The position numbers and the translations under genes are program-made. Below the pieces are notes generated by a model, which made no database searches, was not told where the DNA came from, and saw nothing but the letters and a program-made list of their open reading frames with translations. From an uncultured Sulfitobacter sp. (lineage in GTDB: Bacteria > Pseudomonadota > Alphaproteobacteria > Rhodobacterales > Rhodobacteraceae), in contig NZ_CANMQS010000001.1 of NCBI RefSeq assembly GCF_947500075.1, positions 744,001 through 808,000 of the forward strand: 64,000 nt of DNA, in the 5' to 3' direction. Each line of letters begins with the position of its first letter. Position 1 is the first letter of the stretch. Shown here in pieces: positions 45,535-56,949 of the stretch.

Positions 45535-46722
45535 ATGCCCGATCCGTTTCTTGCCCATATCAATGATACACTGGCCCAGATCACATCTGATGGCCTCCAT
45601 AAACGCGAACGCCTGATCACCTCTGAACAGGCGGGCACGGTCACCGTCGGGGCGCGTGAGGTCATCAACCTGTGTGCCAACAACTACCTTGGCCTCGCCA
45701 ACCACCCCGCCCTGATCACGGCGGCAAAAAACGCGATGGACGCCCATGGTTACGGCATGGCCAGCGTCCGCTTCATCTGTGGCACGCAGGACATCCACCG
45801 CGACCTCGAACAGCGCCTCGCGCGCTTTCTGGGGATGGACGACGCGATCCTCTTTGCCGCGTGCTTTGACGCCAATGGGGGGCTCTTTGAACCGCTCCTG
45901 GGCCCTGAAGATGCAATCATCTCGGACAGCCTGAACCACGCCTCGATCATTGATGGCATCCGGCTGTGCAAGGCGCAGCGCTACCGCTATGCCAACAACG
46001 ATATGGCCGCACTGGAAGGCTGCCTGAAAGAGGCCAGAGCCGCCGGCGCGCGCCACATCATGATCGCCACCGACGGCGTGTTCTCAATGGATGGCACCTT
46101 GGCTGATCTGCCGGGCATACGGGCGCTGGCGGACCAATATGACGCGATTGTCATGGTGGATGACTGCCATGCCACCGGCTTCATGGGGCCGCGTGGCGCG
46201 GGAACGCCGGATCACTTCGACACCTCCGTTGATATCCTGACCGGCACGCTGGGCAAAGCCCTTGGCGGCGCGATTGGCGGCTATATCGCAGGCCCCCAGC
46301 CTGTGATTGATCTGCTGCGGCAACGCGCCCGGCCCTATCTCTTCTCAAATTCGCTGCCCCCCGCCGTGGTGGCTGCCGGAATTGAAGCCATCCAGCTGGT
46401 CGAAGACGGGGCCGCCCTGCGCGCACAGCTGTTCAAAAACACCGCCTATTGGCGCGCCGGACTGACCAAACTGGGCTTTGACCTTTTGCCGGGGGAGCAT
46501 CCGATTGTGCCGGTGATGCTGGGCGATGCCAATCTGGCGCAGGACATGGCCGCCAAGCTGTTTGAGGAAGGCGTGCTTGTCTCCGGTTTCTTCTTTCCGG
46601 TTGTCCCCCATGGTCAGGCCCGCATCCGTACCCAGATGAACGCGCGTCTCAGCACCGCTGACCTCGACCACGCGCTGGCGGCTTTCGGCAAAGCGGGCCG
46701 TGCCTTGGAGCTGATTCCATGA
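45535..46722 (+). CDS. kbl: Glycine C-acetyltransferase (2-amino-3-ketobutyrate CoA ligase)
   Basis: 395 residues from the ATG preceded by GAGGAGTCGTCCC. A PLP-dependent alpha-oxoamine synthase fold: [32 protein letters not shown] and the PLP lysine in [15 protein letters not shown]. It cleaves 2-amino-3-ketobutyrate with CoA to glycine and acetyl-CoA. Its stop overlaps the tdh start (ATGA). Confidence 0.95.
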   Translation: MPDPFLAHINDTLAQITSDGLHKRERLITSEQAGTVTVGAREVINLCANNYLGLANHPALITAAKNAMDAHGYGMASVRFICGTQDIHRDLEQRLARFLGMDDAILFAACFDANGGLFEPLLGPEDAIISDSLNHASIIDGIRLCKAQRYRYANNDMAALEGCLKEARAAGARHIMIATDGVFSMDGTLADLPGIRALADQYDAIVMVDDCHATGFMGPRGAGTPDHFDTSVDILTGTLGKALGGAIGGYIAGPQPVIDLLRQRARPYLFSNSLPPAVVAAGIEAIQLVEDGAALRAQLFKNTAYWRAGLTKLGFDLLPGEHPIVPVMLGDANLAQDMAAKLFEEGVLVSGFFFPVVPHGQARIRTQMNARLSTADLDHALAAFGKAGRALELIP

Positions 46723-47762
46723 TCCCCAACACCATGACCGCGCTGGCCAAAACGAAACCTGCCGAAGGGCTGTGGCAGATCAACGCCCCGGTGCCGGAAA
46801 TCGGGCCGGAGGACGTGCTGATCAGCATCAACATGACCGGGATTTGCGGCACCGACATTCACATCTGGAACTGGGACGACTGGGCCGCCGCCACCGTCCC
46901 GGTGCCCATGATCACCGGCCATGAATTCGCCGGAGAGATCGTGGACATGGGCCGCAACGTGACCGGCCTGACGCGCGGCCAGCGCTGCTCGGGCGAAGGG
47001 CACCTGATCGGCACGGAAAGCCGCCAGTCACGGGCCGGCAAGTTCCACCTGGATCCCGGCACGCGCGGGATCGGCGTGAATGAACAGGGCGCCTTTGCCC
47101 AATATCTCAGGCTGCCCGCGTTCAATGTGGTGCCCCTGCCGGATGATATCCCCGATGAGATCGGCGCCATCCTCGACCCGCTCGGCAACGCGGTGCACAC
47201 AGCGCTCAGCTTTGACTTGCTGAGCGAGGATGTCCTGATCACCGGCGCAGGCCCCATCGGCATCATGGCCGCAGCCGTCGCCCGCCATGCCGGGGCGCGC
47301 AATGTCGTGCTGACCGACATCAACGCAGACCGCCTGACGCTGGCCGAACATGTGGTGCCCAGCGTGCGCACCGTGAACGTGGCTGAGGAAGACCTCAACG
47401 ACGTCGCCCATCAGCTTGGCCTGACCGAAGGCTTTGACGTCGGGCTTGAAATGTCCGGCAGTCAGGCAGCACTCGACCAGATGGTCGAAGCGCTGGTGAT
47501 GGGCGGCAAGATCGCCCTGCTGGGCATTCCGCCCGGTCAATCTCCCGTCAACTGGAGCAGCATCGTCTTCAAGGCGATCACCATCAAAGGCGTCTACGGT
47601 CGGGAGATGTTTGAAACCTGGTACAAGATGATTGCCATGCTGCAAAACGGGTTGGACGTCAGCCGTGTGATCACCCATCGCTACGACGTGGCCGATTTCG
47701 CCGAAGGGTTCGCGCAGATGAAATCAGGCCGCTCCGGCAAGGTGGTGCTGAACTGGCGCTAG
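46719..47762 (+). CDS. tdh: L-threonine 3-dehydrogenase, lacking the structural zinc site
   Basis: 347 residues, MDR family. The catalytic zinc ligands are present: Cys in [14 protein letters not shown] and His-Glu in [10 protein letters not shown]. The NAD-binding motif is [15 protein letters not shown]. The lobe that normally holds four zinc cysteines reads [22 protein letters not shown]: all four are replaced, by Gly, Ser, Ser and Asp. The product is probably still active, as this lobe is structural. It makes 2-amino-3-ketobutyrate for Kbl. Confidence 0.92.
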   Translation: MIPNTMTALAKTKPAEGLWQINAPVPEIGPEDVLISINMTGICGTDIHIWNWDDWAAATVPVPMITGHEFAGEIVDMGRNVTGLTRGQRCSGEGHLIGTESRQSRAGKFHLDPGTRGIGVNEQGAFAQYLRLPAFNVVPLPDDIPDEIGAILDPLGNAVHTALSFDLLSEDVLITGAGPIGIMAAAVARHAGARNVVLTDINADRLTLAEHVVPSVRTVNVAEEDLNDVAHQLGLTEGFDVGLEMSGSQAALDQMVEALVMGGKIALLGIPPGQSPVNWSSIVFKAITIKGVYGREMFETWYKMIAMLQNGLDVSRVITHRYDVADFAEGFAQMKSGRSGKVVLNWR

Positions 47763-47764
47763 GG

Positions 47765-48382
47765 TCACGGCCCGTCCCAATCCACCCCAACCGCCTCTTC
47801 CACCGCCAGACGCCCGTCGGGCCAGGGCCGCATCAACGGTGTGACCGTCTCCACATCGCCGTCCAGCCACAGCGGGACATCAGCCACCTCAAGAAACACG
47901 CCCATCCGGTGATGGATGTCCACCACATCCGCACTCGGCGGGCAGGTCACCGTCGCCACCTGCGGCACTTCAATGCCGCCGGGGCCTTTCCAGACATCCG
48001 TGATCGCCGCGAACCACAACAGCCCCCCGCCTTTGGGCGCGATGCGCCAGGCGGTCTTGCTCCGCTTCTCTCCGGTCCATTCATACCAGCCATTGGCAGG
48101 CACCACCGCGCGGCCCGTGCCCTCATAGGCGGATTTGTCAAACACCGTTTCCGAGCGTGCATTGACCAGCGTCTCCATCACCGGGCGACCCCGCGCGTTC
48201 ACGCGCCCCACCGGGATGATGCCCCAACGCATATGGCCAAACCCGCCGGGCCCGAAGGTCACGATCTGCTGGCCGGGGGCGATGTTGTGGCGGGCCGGTT
48301 CATTGCCCAGCGCCCCGGCGTCCACACCCAACGCGGCCGCCACCTCCCGCATCGGCGTGGTGAGGAAAAACCGCCCCGGCAT
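47765..48382 (-). CDS. SRAP-family protein (YedK/HMCES) with Pro in place of Cys2
   Basis: 205 residues. SRAP-domain motifs are present: ETLVNARSETV, VPANGWYEWTGEKRSK and DVVDIHHRMGVFLE. Normal members begin Met-Cys-Gly-Arg, where Cys2 forms the thiazolidine link to abasic sites. Here the start reads MPGRFFLT, so the crosslinking nucleophile is missing while the fold and the other active-site residues remain. It may be a non-catalytic DNA-binding paralog. No alternative start with Cys2 is visible. Confidence 0.9.
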   Translation of the reverse strand: MPGRFFLTTPMREVAAALGVDAGALGNEPARHNIAPGQQIVTFGPGGFGHMRWGIIPVGRVNARGRPVMETLVNARSETVFDKSAYEGTGRAVVPANGWYEWTGEKRSKTAWRIAPKGGGLLWFAAITDVWKGPGGIEVPQVATVTCPPSADVVDIHHRMGVFLEVADVPLWLDGDVETVTPLMRPWPDGRLAVEEAVGVDWDGP

Positions 48383-48385
48383 CGC

Positions 48386-49036
48386 TCACTCCGCCCCGAT
48401 CGTGTCGATCAACACCAGCACCTCTGGCCCGATCCCTTCGACGATCCTGGCAACCCCTGCTGCATTCGGGTGAATGCCGTCTGATTGAAACCACTGCTGC
48501 AAGGCAGCCGGGTTCATATCCTCTCCCTCGGCCACCAAGCCTGTGAAAAAGCTCTCCAGAAACCCGGTGCCATAGGTGCCCGCCAGTTCCGGATAAAGCG
48601 CATCGAACTGCGCCTTGTAGTCCGGCCCGTAATTCCCCGGCGCCTCCATCCCGATCAGAAGCACCTCAACCTCCGCCGCATCCGCCGCCTGAAGAATCCC
48701 CTCGATGTTCCCCCGCGCCTCCGCCGGATCGAGCCCACGCAGCAGGTCATTGCCGCCCAGCGCCACGATCATGCCGTCCACCTCCGGCGTCAGGGTCCAG
48801 CCGACACGGGCCAAACCGCCCGCAGTCGTATCCCCCGACACCCCCGCATTGATCAACCGCACATCAGCGCCCTGCGCGTCCAGCCAACGCTGCAACTGCG
48901 GAACAAACCCCTCCTCCACTGGCAGGCCATATCCTTGCGTCAGACTATCGCCCAGTGCCGCAATGACCACGTCATCGGCCTGTGCCGCGCCTGCCATCAG
49001 CACCATAATCGCACCCAGCGCCTTGCACCTGATCAT
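48386..49036 (-). CDS. tesA: SGNH-family arylesterase/lysophospholipase (TesA-like)
   Basis: 216 residues from the ATG preceded by GGAGTTCTT. The signal peptide ends near GAAQADD. SGNH blocks: IAALGDSLTQGYGLP (Ser), INAGVSGDTTAGG (Gly), VALGGNDLLRG (Asn) and DGIHPNAAGV (Asp/His). It is a periplasmic esterase or thioesterase. It is divergent from the ybbA/ybbP-like ABC genes, the same neighbourhood as tesA in E. coli. Confidence 0.92.
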   Translation of the reverse strand: MIRCKALGAIMVLMAGAAQADDVVIAALGDSLTQGYGLPVEEGFVPQLQRWLDAQGADVRLINAGVSGDTTAGGLARVGWTLTPEVDGMIVALGGNDLLRGLDPAEARGNIEGILQAADAAEVEVLLIGMEAPGNYGPDYKAQFDALYPELAGTYGTGFLESFFTGLVAEGEDMNPAALQQWFQSDGIHPNAAGVARIVEGIGPEVLVLIDTIGAE

Positions 49037-49080
49037 AAGAACTCCATATCCAGACGGGACAGGGACAAGGGCCACCATCC

Positions 49081-49760
<680 letters not shown>

Positions 49761-49764
<4 letters not shown>

Positions 49765-52277
49765 GCCTCGCGCAAGCCAGCCGCTTTGCCCGCCGCGAAA
49801 TGCGCGGGGGGCTGCGGGGCTTTCGCCTGTTCCTCGCCTGTCTCGCCCTCGGTGTCGCCGCCATCGCCGCGGTCGGTTCCGTCCGCGCCGCGATTGAAGC
49901 AGGCCTTGAACGCGAAGGCGCAGCCTTGCTGGGCGGTGCGGCCGAGCTTGATTTCACCTACCGCTTCGCCACGCCCGAAGAGCGCGTCTGGATGGCCGCC
50001 CGCGCGCAGGACATCTCCGAAATCGTTGAATTCCGCTCCATGGCCGTGGTCGGCGACGCGCGCGCTTTGACCCAGGTCAAAGGCGTCGATGAGGCTTATC
50101 CGCTGGTGGGCGACATGGTGCTCGCCCCCGATATCCCCTTGGCAGAAGCACTGGAAGGCACCGCCGCCGCCCCCGGCGCTGTGATGGAACGCGCCCTGTC
50201 TGATCGCCTCGGCCTGCAACCCGGTGACACCTTCGACCTTGGCACCAAGACCTTCACCCTCACCGCCCTCATTGAACGCGAACCAGACAGCGCCGCCAGC
50301 GGCTTCGCCCTCGGCCCCCGCACGCTCCTCAAGCGCGCGGACCTCGAAGGCGCTGGCCTCCTCGCCCCCGGCACGCTCTTCAACAGCAAATACCGCCTTA
50401 CGGTCCGCCCCGGCACCGACCTGCAAGTGCTGGAGGACGAAGCCGCAGAAACCTTCGCCAATGCCGGCATGCGCTGGACCGATGCCCGCAACGGCGCGCC
50501 GGGCGTGGCGCAATTCGTTGACCGTCTCAGCGCGTTCCTTGTGCTTGTGGGCCTCTCCGGCCTTACGGTGGGCGGCGTCGGTGTCTCCGCCGCTGTCCGC
50601 GCCTACCTCGCCAATAAAACCGGCACCATCGCGACCCTGCGCGCACTGGGCGCAGACCGCGCAACGGTCTTCCAGACCTACTTCCTCCAGATCGGCGCCC
50701 TCAGCCTGCTGGGTGTCTTCATCGGCGTCCTGCTGGGTGGCCTCGCCCCGCTCCTGCTCGCCCCGCTGATCGAAGCCCGCCTGCCCGTGCCCGCCGCCTT
50801 CTCCCTCTACCCCGCGCCGCTGTTCGAAGCCTCCCTCTATGGCCTGCTCACCGCCCTCGCCTTCACCCTCTGGCCACTGGCCCGCAGCGAGGACGTGCGC
50901 GCGGCAACCCTCTTCCGCGACGCATGGGCCGGTGCCAAAACCCTGCCCGCCCCGAAGTACATCCTCGCCGTCGTCGCCGTCGCCGCCGCCCTGATCGCCA
51001 CTGCCGGCTGGTTCAACGGCTCATGGATGCTGACCCTCTGGACGCTGGGCGGGATCGCAGGGGCACTCCTGATCCTCGCCCTCGCCGCGTTGCTGCTGCG
51101 CATGATCGCACGGCAACTCGCCCACCGCACCCGCGGCTATCCCCGCCTGCGATGGGCCATGGCCGCGATCAGCGGACCGGGCGAAGGCGCAGGCGCCGTG
51201 GTGCTGTCGCTCGGCCTCGGCCTGTCGGTCCTGGCCGCCGTGGGGCAAATCGACGGCAATCTCAGACAAGCCATCTCCGGCAACCTCCCCGACGTCGCCC
51301 CGTCGTATTTCTTCATCGACATCCAGAAGGACCAGATGGCAGGCTATACCGAGCGGCTGGAGAACGACCCCGCCGTCAGCAAGATCGACAGCGCGCCCAT
51401 GCTGCGCGGCGTGATCACCCAGATCAACGGTGGCCCCGCCAAAGACACCGCAGGCGATCACTGGGTCCTGAACGGCGACCGGGGCGTGACCTATGCCGCC
51501 ACGCCGGATGCCGATACCAATCTGACCGCCGGGGAATGGTGGCCCACCGATTACACCGGCCCCACCCAGATCAGCTTCGCCGCTGAGGAAGCCGAAGAAA
51601 TGGGCCTCACCCTTGGCGACACCCTCACCGTCAACATCCTCGGCCGCGACATCACCGGAGAAATCACCAGCTTTCAGGAGGTCGACTTCTCCACCGCCGG
51701 GATCGGCTTCATCCTCACCATGAACCCATCGGCGCTGGAAGCCGCCCCCCATACCTTCATCTCCACCGTCTACGCCACGCCCGAAGCCGAAGCCGCGATC
51801 CTGCGCGATCTGGCCAGCGCGTACCCCAACATCACCGCCGTCCGCGTGCGCGACGCCATCGACCGTGTGGCCTCCGTCCTCGCCGGTCTGGCGGCCGCCA
51901 CCTCCTACGGGGCCCTCGCCACGCTGTTGACCGGCTTCATCGTCCTGATCGGTGCCGCCGCCGCAGGCACTTCCGCCCGCACCTATGAAGCGGCCTTGCT
52001 GAAAACCCTCGGCGCCTCCCGCCGCATGATCGCCACCAGTTTCGTGCTGCGCGCGATGCTGCTGGGCCTCTTTGCCGGGGTGGTTGCATTGGCGGCTGGC
52101 ATACTTGGCGGCTGGGCTGTCAGCCGATATGTGATGGAGACGGAATTTAGAATCATCTGGCCCTCGGCACTGATGATCGTCAGCGGCGGGGTGCTGGCGA
52201 CAGTGCTGTCAGGGCTGGGCTTTGCCCTTGGCGCTCTGGGCGCACGACCCGCACAGGTCCTGCGTGCCCGCGAATGA
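49761..52277 (+). CDS. FtsX-like permease (YbbP-type)
   Basis: 838 residues. It has an N-terminal membrane helix (GFRLFLACLALGVAAIAAVGSV), a large periplasmic domain, several central helices, a second periplasmic domain and a C-terminal FtsX domain. The repeated FtsX motif is AVRAYLANKTGTIATLRALGADRATVFQTYFLQIGAL and AGTSARTYEAALLKTLGASRRMIATSFVLRAMLLGLFAGVVA. With the ATPase it probably moves lipids, lipoproteins or an envelope signal by mechanotransmission; function in E. coli is unknown. Confidence 0.92.
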
Positions 52278-52313
52278 AGGCAGGCCACCACATATGAACA
52301 ACAAAGGCGCGAC

Positions 52314-53174
52314 ATGACCGACACCCTCCCAGCCACGCTGCCCCGCGCGGTGACGCCCGCCCAGCAGCAACAGATCATCAACATCGTCCGCCGCGCCGCC
52401 CGTGCTGAGATCACCTCCCGTTTCGGCATTCTGGAACCCGATGAGGTCTTCACCAAAACCCGCAGCGATGACCTTGTGACCATCGCAGACCTCGCGGCAG
52501 AGGCGATGATGACCCGCGCCCTGCAAATCGCCTTCCCCCATGCGCTGATCGTGGGAGAGGAAGCCGCCGCCAAGAACCCGGCCATCGTGGAAGAGATCGC
52601 CGATGCGCCGCTGGCTTTCGTCCTCGACCCCATCGACGGCACATGGAACTTCGCCAACGGTCTGGCGGTCTTTGGCACGATCCTGGCCGTAACCCAGTTT
52701 GGCCGCCCCGCCTTCGGCCTGATCTATGATCCCGTCTCGGATGACTGGGCCATCGCCGATGACGAAAGCGCCGCCCGCATCGACCGCCCCAGCGGGGTGG
52801 AAACCCCGCTCAAAGCCTCCATGGGCAAACAGCTGGAAAACCTGACAGGCTTCATCGGCTATGACATGTTCCCCGCCGACAAGCGCGCAGAACTGCTGGC
52901 CACCTTCCCCTCGCTCGGCCGCACCCACGCCCTGCGTTGCTCGGCCCACGAATACCGCATGATCGCGCAAGGCCGCGCCGACTTCCTGCTGTCGGCTGAG
53001 CTGAAACCCTGGGACCATCTGGCAGGCGCTTTGATCTGCGAACGCGCCGGCTGCCATGTGGAAATGCTCGACGGCGGCCCCTACGACGCCAGCCGCACCG
53101 ACGGCCACCTGCTCGTGGCCCCCGATCGGCCGACGTGGAACCGGCTGAAGAAGGTGTTTTCGTTTTTGACGTGA
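52314..53174 (+). CDS. Inositol monophosphatase-family phosphatase (HisN-like)
   Basis: 286 residues. The metal-binding motifs are GEEAAAKNP, DPIDGTWNFANGL and a C-terminal KPWDHLAGALICERAG. Members hydrolyse inositol phosphate, histidinol phosphate or 3'-phosphoadenosine phosphate; the sequence cannot decide, though histidinol-phosphatase is common in this group. The stop codon TGA overlaps REP copy 5. Confidence 0.85.
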   Translation: MTDTLPATLPRAVTPAQQQQIINIVRRAARAEITSRFGILEPDEVFTKTRSDDLVTIADLAAEAMMTRALQIAFPHALIVGEEAAAKNPAIVEEIADAPLAFVLDPIDGTWNFANGLAVFGTILAVTQFGRPAFGLIYDPVSDDWAIADDESAARIDRPSGVETPLKASMGKQLENLTGFIGYDMFPADKRAELLATFPSLGRTHALRCSAHEYRMIAQGRADFLLSAELKPWDHLAGALICERAGCHVEMLDGGPYDASRTDGHLLVAPDRPTWNRLKKVFSFLT

Positions 53175-53195
53175 TGTGGGTTTCACCCACCCTAC
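53173..53195 (-). repeat. REP-like palindrome, copy 5 (variant), at the HisN-like stop codon
   Basis: On the minus strand it reads GTAG-GGTGGGT-GAA-ACCCACATC, one base shorter and with a changed stem. It overlaps the last two bases of the stop codon. It lies between convergent genes and faces copy 6. Confidence 0.65.
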
Positions 53196-53239
53196 AGCCC
53201 GATACCAACGGCGCGCAATCAATGCGCACCCGACGGCCC

Positions 53240-53263
53240 GTAGGATGGGTGCTTGCACCCATC
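53240..53263 (+). repeat. REP-like palindrome, copy 6 (CTTG loop)
   Basis: It is identical to copies 1 and 2, more than 38 kb away. It sits 18 bases from the gcvP stop between convergent genes and may act as a terminator or mRNA-stabilising hairpin. Confidence 0.85.
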
Positions 53264-53280
53264 ACGCCAGCCGCAAATCC

Positions 53281-56127
53281 CTACTCCGCCGCTTCCACAT
53301 ATTCCTCCATCGGCGGACAGGTGCATACCAGATTCCGGTCGCCATGCACATTGTCCACGCGGTTCACCGGCGGCCAATACTTGTCGATCCGGTAGGCGCC
53401 GGGCGGGAAACAGCCCTGCTCGCGGGTATAGGGCCGCTCGCCCCATTCCAGCACCAGATCCTCCACCGTATGCGGCGCGTTCTTCAGCGGGTTGTTCTGC
53501 GGATCAATCTCGCCCTTCTCAATCGCCGCGATCTCCTCCCGGATGGCCAGCATCGCGTCACAGAACCGGTCCAGCTCCGCCTTCGTCTCACTCTCTGTCG
53601 GCTCCACCATCAGCGTGCCTGCCACCGGCCATGACATCGTCGGCGCGTGGAAGCCACAGTCAATCAACCGCTTGGCAATGTCATCCACCGTCACGCCCGC
53701 ACTTTCCTCAAAGGGGCGCACATCAAGAATGCACTCATGCGCCACGCGGCCTGTGGGACCGCGATAGAGCACGTCAAACGCCCCCTCCAACCGCTTGGCG
53801 ATATAGTTGGCGTTCAAAATCGCCACCCGCGTCGCCTGCGTCAAACCCTCTCCGCCCATCATCAGGCAATAGGCCCATGAGATCGGCAACAGGGAAGGCG
53901 AGCCAAAGGCCGCCGCCGACACCGCATTGCCCCCCGCATTGGGGTCGCCCGGCAGATGCGGCACCAGATGCGCCTTCACGCCAATCGGCCCCATGCCGGG
54001 CCCGCCGCCACCGTGGGGAATGCAGAAGGTCTTGTGCAGGTTCAGATGGCTCACGTCCCCACCCAGATCACCGGGCCGGGACAATCCAACCATGGCGTTC
54101 ATGTTGGCCCCGTCAATATAGACCTGCCCGCCGTGATCATGGGTGATCCTGGTAACTTCCGTCACCGTCTCCTCAAACACACCGTGCGTGGACGGATAGG
54201 TGATCATGCAGCCCGCGAGGTTCTCGCTGTGCGCTTCCGCCTTGGCGCGGAAATCCTCCAGATCAATGTCGCCATTCTCTGCCGACTTCACCGCAACGAC
54301 TTTCCAGCCGACCATCTGGGCGCTCGCCGGATTGGTCCCATGCGCGCTCATCGGAATGAGGCAAATGTTGCGATGCCCCTCTCCCCGCGCCCGGTGATAG
54401 CCCGCAATCGTCAAGAGCCCCGCATACTCCCCCTGCGCGCCCGAATTGGGCTGCATCGAAATCGCATCATAACCAGTGATGTCACAGAGCTTCGCCGACA
54501 GATCGTCGATCATATGGGCATACCCCTCGGCCTGATCGGCCGGCGCATAAGGGTGCATCAACGAAAACTCCCGCCAGCTGACCGGCATCATCTCCGCGGC
54601 TGAATTCAGCTTCATCGTGCAGGATCCCAGGGGGATCATCGCCCGGTCCAGCGCCAGATCACGGTCGGCCAGACGGCGCATATAGCGCATCATCTCTGTC
54701 TCGGCCCGGTTCATGTGGAAAATCGGATGGGTCAGATAGGTGGTCTCACGAATGAGCTTTTCGGGCATATGATAATGCGGCGTATAATCCTTGTCCGCCT
54801 TGTCAATCCCGAACGCCCGCCACACCGCTTCAATCGTCGCAGGTTTGGAACGTTCATCCAGCGTGATCCCGACCTTTGTCTCACCAACAGCGCGCAGGTT
54901 GATCCCCTCATCCACCGCTGACTTCAGAACAGCGGACTGCAACGGCCCGACCTCGACGGTAATCGTGTCAAAGAAAGTCGCAGGCCGCACGTCAAAGCCC
55001 GCCATCTTCAGCCCCTCGGCCAGCCGCACCGTCTTGCGATGGATCCGCTGCGCAATCGCCTTCAGCCCCTCCGGGCCATGGAACACCGCATACATGCTGG
55101 CCATCACCGCCAACAACGCCTGCGCCGTGCAGACGTTCGAGGTCGCCTTCTCCCGCCGGATATGCTGCTCGCGGGTCTGCAAAGACAACCGGTACGCCCG
55201 GTTGCCGTGCGCATCAATCGACACGCCCACAATCCGCCCGGGCATCGAGCGTTTATAGGCATCCTTGCACGCCATATAGGCCGCATGTGGCCCGCCATAG
55301 CCCTCCGGCACGCCAAACCGCTGGGTCGAGCCCACCGCGATATCCGCCCCCATGGCACCCGGTTCCTTCAGCACCGTCAGCGCCAGCGGATCAGCAGACA
55401 TGACCGCCACGCCCTTATGCGCATGCAATGCCGCAATCACCGGCGTGAAATCCCGCACATGCCCATGCGTCCCCGGATACTGGAAAATCGCCCCGAAGAC
55501 GGCGCTCGCATCCATCTCCGACGGATCACCGACAACAACCTCAATCCCCAAAGGCACCGCCCGCGTCCGCATCACCGCAATGTTCTGCGGATGGCAATCC
55601 TGATCCACAAAGAACGCCGTGCACTTCGACTTCGACACCCTTTGCGCCATCGTCATCGCCTCGGCACAAGCCGTCGCCTCATCCAGCAACGACGCATTCG
55701 CTACCGGCAACCCGGTCAGATCACAGACCATCGTCTGGAAATTCAGCAAAGCCTCCAGCCGCCCCTGCGAAATCTCCGGCTGATAGGGCGTATAGGCGGT
55801 ATACCACGCCGGGTTTTCCAGAATGTTCCGCTGGATCGCGGGCGGCGTCACCGTCCCGTGATACCCCTGCCCGATCAGCGAGGTCAGAACCTTGTTCTTG
55901 GACGCCACCTTGCGCATGTGCTCCAGCACCTCGCGCTCCGACATCGCCCGGCCAAAATCGAGGCTCCCTTCCATCCGGATCGCAGGCGGCAGCGTATCAT
56001 CCATCAACGCGGCCAATGACTTGGCCCCCACCACCTTCAACATATCCGACATCTCCGCCGGCGACGGCCCGATGTGCCGCCGATTGGCAAAATCATACGG
56101 CAAATACTCTGTTGGCTTGAATGTCAT
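53281..56127 (-). CDS. gcvP: Glycine dehydrogenase (decarboxylating), P protein
   Basis: 948 residues, the usual single-chain length. The PLP lysine is in [22 protein letters not shown]; other P-protein landmarks are [13 protein letters not shown] and [20 protein letters not shown]. It decarboxylates glycine and transfers the aminomethyl group to GcvH. Last gene of the gcvT-gcvH-orf-gcvP operon that starts behind the glycine riboswitch. Confidence 0.97.
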   Translation of the reverse strand: MTFKPTEYLPYDFANRRHIGPSPAEMSDMLKVVGAKSLAALMDDTLPPAIRMEGSLDFGRAMSEREVLEHMRKVASKNKVLTSLIGQGYHGTVTPPAIQRNILENPAWYTAYTPYQPEISQGRLEALLNFQTMVCDLTGLPVANASLLDEATACAEAMTMAQRVSKSKCTAFFVDQDCHPQNIAVMRTRAVPLGIEVVVGDPSEMDASAVFGAIFQYPGTHGHVRDFTPVIAALHAHKGVAVMSADPLALTVLKEPGAMGADIAVGSTQRFGVPEGYGGPHAAYMACKDAYKRSMPGRIVGVSIDAHGNRAYRLSLQTREQHIRREKATSNVCTAQALLAVMASMYAVFHGPEGLKAIAQRIHRKTVRLAEGLKMAGFDVRPATFFDTITVEVGPLQSAVLKSAVDEGINLRAVGETKVGITLDERSKPATIEAVWRAFGIDKADKDYTPHYHMPEKLIRETTYLTHPIFHMNRAETEMMRYMRRLADRDLALDRAMIPLGSCTMKLNSAAEMMPVSWREFSLMHPYAPADQAEGYAHMIDDLSAKLCDITGYDAISMQPNSGAQGEYAGLLTIAGYHRARGEGHRNICLIPMSAHGTNPASAQMVGWKVVAVKSAENGDIDLEDFRAKAEAHSENLAGCMITYPSTHGVFEETVTEVTRITHDHGGQVYIDGANMNAMVGLSRPGDLGGDVSHLNLHKTFCIPHGGGGPGMGPIGVKAHLVPHLPGDPNAGGNAVSAAAFGSPSLLPISWAYCLMMGGEGLTQATRVAILNANYIAKRLEGAFDVLYRGPTGRVAHECILDVRPFEESAGVTVDDIAKRLIDCGFHAPTMSWPVAGTLMVEPTESETKAELDRFCDAMLAIREEIAAIEKGEIDPQNNPLKNAPHTVEDLVLEWGERPYTREQGCFPPGAYRIDKYWPPVNRVDNVHGDRNLVCTCPPMEEYVEAAE

Positions 56128-56130
56128 TTT

Positions 56131-56469
56131 TCACCTCTTTGGGTCTGCGTAACGCGCTGTAATTTTGAGACTCAATCCATTGTCCGGATCAGCTGCGAAG
56201 TCTTTGAACCTGAAAACCCCGACATACCCATCGCGAGCGAGCGTTTCGGGATCTTTGTCTCGCTGCATGACTACTAAGTCGTATTTTTTTAGAGCCGAAA
56301 TGAGGTTCTGAACTTTAAAACTCTCAAAATCAGCCTTCAAGAACGGGTGCCTGTAAGAGCCATCGGGCCTGTAGAAGGTTTGATGAATGACCCCCAACTG
56401 GCAGCCGTCAACATCAGCCGTATAGCTGCCAATGGATCCCACAATCTTTACCAGTTTGGGCTTACTCAT
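56131..56469 (-). CDS. Hypothetical protein inside the gcv operon
   Basis: 112 residues: MSKPKLVKIVGSIGSYTADVDGCQLGVIHQTFYRPDG, basic and rich in Lys, Asp and Tyr. Its base composition is more AT-rich than gcvP or gcvH, and a dispersed palindromic repeat lies immediately upstream. I do not recognise the family. No transposase is nearby, but the composition suggests recent entry into the operon. It ends 3 bases before gcvP. Confidence 0.6.
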   Translation of the reverse strand: MSKPKLVKIVGSIGSYTADVDGCQLGVIHQTFYRPDGSYRHPFLKADFESFKVQNLISALKKYDLVVMQRDKDPETLARDGYVGVFRFKDFAADPDNGLSLKITARYADPKR

Positions 56470-56482
56470 CCCGTTTTTCCTG

Positions 56483-56548
56483 CTTCCAAATGGTTCAAAA
56501 AACCCTGCCAGAGGCCTGAAATCTGTTTTGGTGAAACAGATGCAAAAC
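56483..56548. repeat. Dispersed CTTCCAAATGG repeat, second copy
   Basis: CTTCCAAATGGTTCAAAAAA, then CCAGAGGCCTGAAATCTGTT and a GGTGAAACAGAT end. It matches one arm of the inverted repeat at 61836 over most of its length. It occupies the gap between gcvH and the small orf. Confidence 0.6.
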
Positions 56549-56568
56549 CCCCGACAGTCCTGTTCATC

Positions 56569-56928
56569 TCACCCGATAAACTTCTGATACCCGGCTTCAT
56601 CCATGAACTCGTCCATCTGGGACGCGTCACTCACCGTCATCCTGAAGAACCACGCCTCGCCTTGCGGGTCGTCATTTACCATGCCCGGATTGTCCGCCAA
56701 TGCGCTGTTCACTTCCGTGATTTCCCCGTCGATCGGCGCCAGAATGTCCGAGGCCGCCTTGACGCTTTCAATCACCACCACTTCGTCATCCTTGCTGACT
56801 GTGGTGCCCTCGTCGGGCAGTTCCACAAACACCACATCGCCCAGCTGCTCTGCCGCGTGGGCTGTGATGCCCACCACAACTTCATCGCCCTCAACGCGCA
56901 GCCACTCATGTTCTTCAGTAAATTTCAT
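56569..56928 (-). CDS. gcvH: Glycine cleavage system H protein
   Basis: 119 residues. The lipoyl-lysine hairpin is DDEVVVIESVKAASDILAPIDGEITEVN, with Lys in SVKA. It shuttles the aminomethyl group between GcvP, GcvT and lipoamide dehydrogenase. It follows gcvT after 21 bases. Confidence 0.97.
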   Translation of the reverse strand: MKFTEEHEWLRVEGDEVVVGITAHAAEQLGDVVFVELPDEGTTVSKDDEVVVIESVKAASDILAPIDGEITEVNSALADNPGMVNDDPQGEAWFFRMTVSDASQMDEFMDEAGYQKFIG

Positions 56929-56949
56929 CTGTCTTTCCCTGTCTTGAAG

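Noticed and set aside
53253-54146. 297-residue plus-strand ORF at the gcvP end
   Set aside because: Pro/Arg/Ser-rich antisense shadow of gcvP, starting in a REP element.
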